A stretch of DNA of 64,000 bases from Apiospora phragmitis. Taxonomy: Eukaryota > Ascomycota > Sordariomycetes > Amphisphaeriales > Apiosporaceae. Within the stretch, counting starts at the first letter, position 1; each line of letters begins with the position of its first letter. The translations under genes were made by a program, and so were the position numbers. Below, piece after piece: positions 59,163-64,000 of this stretch. The notes under the pieces were generated by a model that was not told the origin of the DNA, searched no databases, and saw nothing but the letters and a program-made list of their open reading frames with translations. Location: the NCBI GenBank assembly GCA_038363925.1, contig JAQQWL010000006.1, positions 4,506,501 through 4,570,500 of the forward strand, written 5' to 3'.

Positions 59163-60626
59163 CCATCACTAACTTTACATCATATTATGGTGCAACTTTC
59201 GATCTGTTCATGGAGCTGGGCAGCTTATGCCCACTCTATTGTGAGTGCCAAGTTCTGTTCTACGATTCAGAAGCGCTGCGTAGCTCGCTATACAACCTCA
59301 GCGTCCATAGTCTGCTCTTGCAGGCATGTGGACGGACAATTCATCGTTCCTGTATCATGTACTATTCTGCTCTCAGAACATGGCTAACCCGAACAAGGGA
59401 CTAATCAGGCCGTCCACACTTCCTTCAGCCTTGATTTCAAGTCAGACTTGGCCATCATCCAGACGCTTACTAAGATAGGCAAGAGGTATATACTCCTGGC
59501 TAGAATACAGGTTGATCGACAGGAAAATCTTCAAGCAAGAGAGCGATATGAAGCATCAGAGAATAGGGGCGGTGTGGATCGCTTCTTGACCCGCAAAGAT
59601 CGCATTTTGGATAAATTGCAGAACATGCAAATACAGAGTGACCTGCAAATAGCACGTAAGTACTCCTTGCCTATTGGTTAGATTTCTGCTAATTTTCAGG
59701 TAAGGACACGGACAAGAGCACTATAGGACTCTTTTTCCACGTTCGACCACCTCAGGCTGTTTAAACAAAGTCCTCGAAAGCGTATAGCAAGATCGAGCTA
59801 GATCTTCGAAACTCCTCAATTTATTCATGGTTTGATGGACGGAGTTCGGAGGCCTGGTATTCAGGTAATAGTAAGTCTTCAGCTCAGGTACCTTGGATTC
59901 TGCATAACTTCTGACTTTCGATAGTTGGGTCTGGTAAACTGTTGCGAAGTAAGCACACGAAAGATTCTACACAAGAGGATCGATATTGAGATTTATAGAG
60001 CTAGCACGATCCAGCAGATGGTACAGTCAAACACAGCTTGCGTGGTCGCCTTCATGTTCATACGAGGAGGTGATAGCGACCCCCTTAATGCAGGCCTGTT
60101 TCTTCGGTCTCTTCTGCGTCAAGCCAGCATGAAGAGTTGGTCTCCCAAAGGTTTTTATGGTCGGTCTTAAAGAATATGGCAAGAAGCAAAGCTGATATTT
60201 GTTGAAAGCACTCTTGGCTCTGTTCGCCGCTGGCGACGAAATAAAGTTATATCTTACTGGTGGCACAGGTCTTCGATACGACATTGATTTTACGATTTTG
60301 AACATATCTCTCTGGGCTGCCAAGCAAACAGCAACGATATTGCAACATATTACATCGAAGGAGTGTTGGACGAGAAGCTGGATGATGGAGATCTCAAGGC
60401 AGGAGACGAGATCTGCTCTCAGCATTGTGACGATGGTCTTCGTCGAGCCTTGGAAGATCTTCCACGTGGTGTGAGAATCTGGTTCAACTCGATGAAGATG
60501 GCGAACTTGTTTCACTTGGCCCACTCGACTCTGAGGGATTTCCTGGCCGCGGCATCCACCGACTCCAGAATGCTAGGTGTCAATCTGGATGTGGAAGCAC
60601 ACAACCACACATGTGTGATTGGTTGA
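59163..60626 (+). pseudogene. Relic of a NACHT-type STAND/NLR gene
   Basis: Fragments in changing plus-strand frames follow the order of a fungal NACHT protein. LGSLCPLYCECQVLFYDSE-ALRSSLYNLSV (about 59215-59310) resembles the helical N-terminal domain of STAND proteins. VDRFLTRKDRILDKLQNMQ follows near 59565. IYSWFDGRSSEAWYSG (about 59820-59860) recalls the segment before the NACHT domain. VGSGKLLRS (59924-59950) is a degraded Walker A. ACVVAFMFIRGGDSDPLNAG and LFLRSLLRQASM (60035-60135) match the region after it. MANLFHLAHSTLRDFLAA (about 60495-60550) matches the end of the winged-helix part. Stops and shifts separate all of these and no repeat domain follows. Fungal NLRs act in allorecognition and defence; this one looks dead. 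Confidence 0.6.
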
Positions 60627-61066
60627 CTCATGTCCATGGTCAGTGCCCCCTGCTGCAACTCCTGACGATCAATGCCAAGCTGTGACCAACTATTTCCCGC
60701 CGTCAAGGGTAGATGGGGTGTGGCTCTGTGGCTAGTGAGCGCTGCGCCACTAGTGACCCATTGACCATAGATGATGCAGGTACGGAATACTCCGTGGGGG
60801 GAATCAGTACACAGACACTATTGGCTCTAATAATAGCCTACCCCGTTGGGCACCATCCGCCGATATGTGACGCCATGTGTGACAGCATCACACCGCCATC
60901 GAAACATCCACCTTTACGGCTCTTTATTTAAGCAGTATATCGATTTGTATACTGGCTTCACTTCACTTACTTCCCAAAATATTTTACGAGATTAACCACT
61001 ACTCAACCGCTAGTCTTCAAGTACTACCCCGCATAGCTCAAACGACTGAACCACCAGTATCGCATC
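60627..61066 (+). promoter_or_regulatory. Promoter and leader of the SMP-C2 gene
   Basis: The 440 bases before ATG 61067 contain TTTATTTAAG near 60922-60931, a plausible TATA region, and a leader of about 100 bases rich in C and A with no upstream ATG in the last 40 bases. Confidence 0.45.
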
Positions 61067-62825
61067 ATGGCTGGTCTCATGGAGAAGTTGGACGAGTCCG
61101 GTAGCCCAGAGTCGACTGGTGAGTACTGATTTAGGGATCACGTCCTCGTTTCCATGGCCCATCCACTAACAACCAACCAACCCTGCAGGCTTTCTCAACA
61201 AGTTGATAGAAAATCTATGGCCCAACATCAACGTCGCCGGCAGCAGGATGGTCAAGGACATAGTGGAGCCCATGTTTGCCACTATGCTTCCCGGCCCTCT
61301 TGCTGGGCTGAAGTTTGTCAAGGTTGATCTTGGCAACGTGCCGCTCACCATCTCCGCGGTAGAGGTGCACAAGACAGAGCAGGGCGGCATCAAGCTTGAC
61401 ATGAACGTCGTGTGGGACGGCAAGAGCGACGTTGAGCTGGATGGACATATGATTCCAAAGCTGGTCAGCCCACGATTCATTGGCCCCTCTTCCCTTTTTC
61501 TTCGTGCGCAGGACGGTATGCTGACCAGATCTCGGCCTTATAGGGAATAGAACGTGTGCAGCTCAAGGGGCGGCTGTCAGTTCTACTCGCCCCTCTGACG
61601 AATATCATTCCGCTGGTACGTCTTGATAACATACCATAAGTCGGTCCTCACTAGGGCCAACCTACTGACAAGTCGCGCAACAATCCATAGGTCGGGGCTG
61701 CCCAAGTCGCCTTCATCAACCCGCCATCGCTGAAGCTCGACTTCACCGACGCAGCCGAAGTCGCCGACTGGGTCCTGATCGACAAGTGCATCCGCAAATG
61801 CATCATGAACATCATCGCCTCCATGGCGGTGCTGCCGAACCGCTACCTCGTCAAGCTTGACGCCACGAGCGACTACTTCCAGACCTACCTGCCCCACGTC
61901 GGCGCCCTCCGCCTGACCGTCAGCAAAGCCGTCGGGCTGCAGCAGGTCGACCCCGAGAAGAAGAAGGAGGGTATCGGTGCGCGGCTGCTGGAGAAGCTGT
62001 CGCTCAAGGACACGCCCGACTACTACTGCCGCGCCAGCCTCGGCGCCGAGGAGGAGTGGCGCAGCACGACCAAGAAGGACGAGAAGGCCGACCCGGAGTG
62101 GGACGAGACCCATGATTTCCTGGTCGCCGACCTCGAGCAGGAGATTGCTCTGGACGTCAGGGACGAGGACCCGGTCGACGACGACGATGTGGGCGTCGCC
62201 CGCACGACCGTGAAGCAGCTGCTGCTCGCGGGCGGCGAGCAGGAGCTGCCCCTGATGCACAAGGGCGAGTACACTGGGGCCGCCGTCGTCGTGCGCGGCC
62301 GGTTCCTCGACTTCGTCGAGGATGCCGCGCTCTTGGAGTCCTCGGGTCAGCCGGAGGGCGGCCAAGAGGAGAAGGACCGCATCGCCGGCCTGGCGACGGT
62401 GCTCATCGGCAGCGTGCGGGGCCTGCAGCCGCCGCAGGGGTACCAGCGCGATGACGGTGACGCGAATGAAGACGACGACAAGAAGCTGCTGCACAGCGTG
62501 AAGGTCGAATGGAGCGGCCGGGAATTCGTCACGGCTGCCCAGTCATGCAGGAGCCCCGACGACGACGACAACAGCTTCAAGAACCCGAACTTCGACCAGG
62601 CCTTCCGCTTCCCCCTGAGTGCGGCCGCGCTCGCCGCCGAGGGCGGTCCCGGCGCCTTCAAGATGGTCCTGCTGAACGGGAAGAAGGAGGCCGGCAGCGT
62701 CGACGTCGCGTTTGGGGGACGTGCTGGGGGCGCCAGGGATGTGCAAGGAGGAGCGGTTCGACCTCGGGGCCGGGGTGACGGTGCGGGCGCGCATCTCGCT
62801 GCGGGCGTTGCGTCCCGCTCAGTAA
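61067..62825 (+). CDS. SMP-domain and C2-domain membrane-contact protein
   Basis: Exons 61067-61118, 61189-61463, 61544-61615 and 61691-62825, with GT..AG introns and exact frame joins, give 510 residues once one base is removed from the five-G run 62714-62718. Residues about 20-190 form an SMP lipid-transfer domain of the tricalbin/extended-synaptotagmin type: FLNKLIENLWPNINVAGSRM, LPGPLAGLKFVKVDLGNVPL, LSVLLAPLTNIIPL. From about 203 a C2 domain follows (GALRLTVSKAVGLQQVD, ADPEWDETHDFLV), then a second C2-like region (about 350-510). Such proteins bind membranes and move lipids at ER contact sites. No membrane anchor precedes the SMP domain. As written the frame ends at 62956 with an unrelated tail; with four G the end is VAFGDVLGAPGMCKEERFDL...RALRPAQ, which fits a C2 domain. 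Confidence 0.88.
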
Positions 62826-63146
62826 GAGAAAGAAAACAACATGCCGCACGGAGAAGTGTAATTCTTCTAATGCGGAAAGCACTGTTTGCGGAATACAGTA
62901 CGACAGCGGATATACATTTGTATGAACATAATTATCTTAACCCGGGACATTATTAGATGAATATCCTGTGCAAGTGACAAACCCGACGACGTGATGTAGA
63001 AGGCTTTGAAATCAAGTTGGAATTCAGACCATAAGAAGTAGATACTAAACCACTGTTTAAGCGGTTATAATACACCAGGTTTGGCCCTGAGCCAACTGAA
63101 GTCCCCGAAGTTGTCATCTTGACCCGAACTCGTCAAAGATTATTCA
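62826..63146. other. Spacer between convergent genes
   Basis: The 3' UTRs of the SMP-C2 gene (plus) and the FAD monooxygenase (minus, stop at 63147). Nothing else was seen. Confidence 0.5.
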
Positions 63147-64000
63147 TTAATTAGCAGTCAAGTGTGGCCTCCAAAGCTGATAAGTCTTAACAGCCAACAC
63201 GATCCCAACGCCCAACGCGCCGACGGCACCGCCCCAGACCAACCCCTTCACTGCCGCACTATCCCTGTCGCCGCGCTCTGCCCGCTCGTCGTCAAAGAGC
63301 ACCTCCTTAGGCCGGTACGGCAGCGGCACCGAGTCCAGCCTCGACGCGCCGAGGAACTTCTTGCCGAGGCGCCCCAGCAGCACCTTCTGCCCGAGGATGG
63401 GCGAGATGTAGTGCAGGACGAGCTTCGTCTTGAGGGGGCTCTCCGACGCCAGCAGCGACTGGAGCTCGTGCGACTCGCGCACGAGCTGCTGGGCCCGCGC
63501 CTCCCGCCGCGCCTGGGTCTCGGCGAAGGCGCGCGTGATCTCCGCCGTGCTGAGGCCTTCGAGCTTCCGCTCGCCGCGACTGGCGCCCAGCCGGACGAAG
63601 GCGTTGAGGAGCTCGGCGCAGGACTCGATGGCGCCATTGGCGCCTTGGCCGCCCATGGGGTTTGGCTTTGTTGCGTAGAATTCATGGTCAGCAAGGAGGA
63701 CGATATCTCAGACACCAGTGTTTTTAAGACGGGGGCATATGCGTTTGCAGACGTACCTTATGAGCAGAGTCCCCGAGGGTAATAATTTCCCGGAAGAACC
63801 ACTTCTTGTACACATACTCATGCAGCGGCGTCAAGGCCGACACCGTCCCGTGCTCGTAGATCTGGCCAAACGTAAACTCCTCCGTCACGGGCAGGTCGTA
63901 GTTCCGCTCGGCGAACCGGGCCTCGTCCTCGCGGGAGTAGGACGGGATGTCGGACCCGTACCGGGGCTCGGGCAGCCGGTCGCACAGGAACCAGTAGACC
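63147..64000 (-). CDS. FAD-dependent monooxygenase, C-terminal part
   Basis: Two exons are in view: beyond the right edge to 63757, and 63665-63147. They join as GDSAHK-PNPMGGQGANGAIE across a GTACGT...AAG intron. GDSAHKPNPMGGQGAN is the flavin-binding GD motif of group A FAD monooxygenases (PaxM-like), which hydroxylate or epoxidise small molecules using NAD(P)H and O2. The visible product also has VYWFLCDRLPEPRYG and EDEARFAERNYD upstream, and a C-terminal membrane helix GLVWGGAVGALGVGIVLAV (near the last 25 residues), as in several terpene-pathway epoxidases. The N-terminal GxGxxG region lies outside the window. No biosynthetic partner is visible on this side. Confidence 0.88.

Overview
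The window reads as chromosomal DNA of a filamentous ascomycete, probably a Sordariomycete. Genes carry short introns of about 50-80 bp with GTRNGT donors and YAG acceptors. The encoded families are fungal: bestrophin-like channel, kinesin-6, Fmp42-type transporter, berberine-bridge oxidase, Zn2Cys6 factor, NACHT-type NLR. The 5S rRNA genes are dispersed single copies, as in Neurospora. A 22.7 kb block shows the strong C-to-T decay of repeat-induced point mutation (RIP).

Layout. 0.1-8.3 kb: a broken fungal-specific gene, a large conserved gene of unknown function, a phosphoesterase-type acid phosphatase and an unknown two-exon gene. 8.68 kb: a 5S rRNA gene. 10.4-20.1 kb: a bestrophin-like protein, a six-exon amidase, a seven-exon MFS transporter and the C-terminal remnant of an FAD-linked oxidase, cut off at the edge of the AT-rich block. 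20.1-42.9 kb: an island of RIP-mutated transposons. 42.9-55.1 kb: a conserved membrane-protein gene with RIP-type stop codons, an Fmp42-like transporter, a kinesin-6, a long empty divergent promoter region and an acidic probably nuclear protein. 56.2-60.6 kb: a decayed accessory stretch with a second 5S gene, a truncated unknown gene joined to a pogo transposase fragment, a Zn2Cys6 factor with an internal deletion and an NLR relic. 61.1-64 kb: an SMP-C2 membrane-contact protein and the end of an FAD monooxygenase that runs off the window.

The island can be taken apart by eye. Two pogo/Fot1-like DNA transposons lie head to head (20997-22817 and 22909-24886). A third pogo-like element, 25963-42477, is flanked by TA and has RIP-altered terminal inverted repeats. 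Two Ty3/gypsy retrotransposons are nested in it: 26739-34462, with 664-bp LTRs and a CCGAG target duplication, and 34901-41763, with 170-bp LTRs and a TATTA duplication. Removing both restores a pogo element of about 1.9 kb. RIP-type damage continues into the gene on the right flank.

Across the window, otherwise intact conserved genes repeatedly carry single-base frameshifts in runs of G or C. This points to homopolymer errors in the assembly rather than true pseudogenes, and each case is noted. I found no clear novel multigene system. The most informative content is the nested, datable transposon stack and its effect on neighbouring genes.
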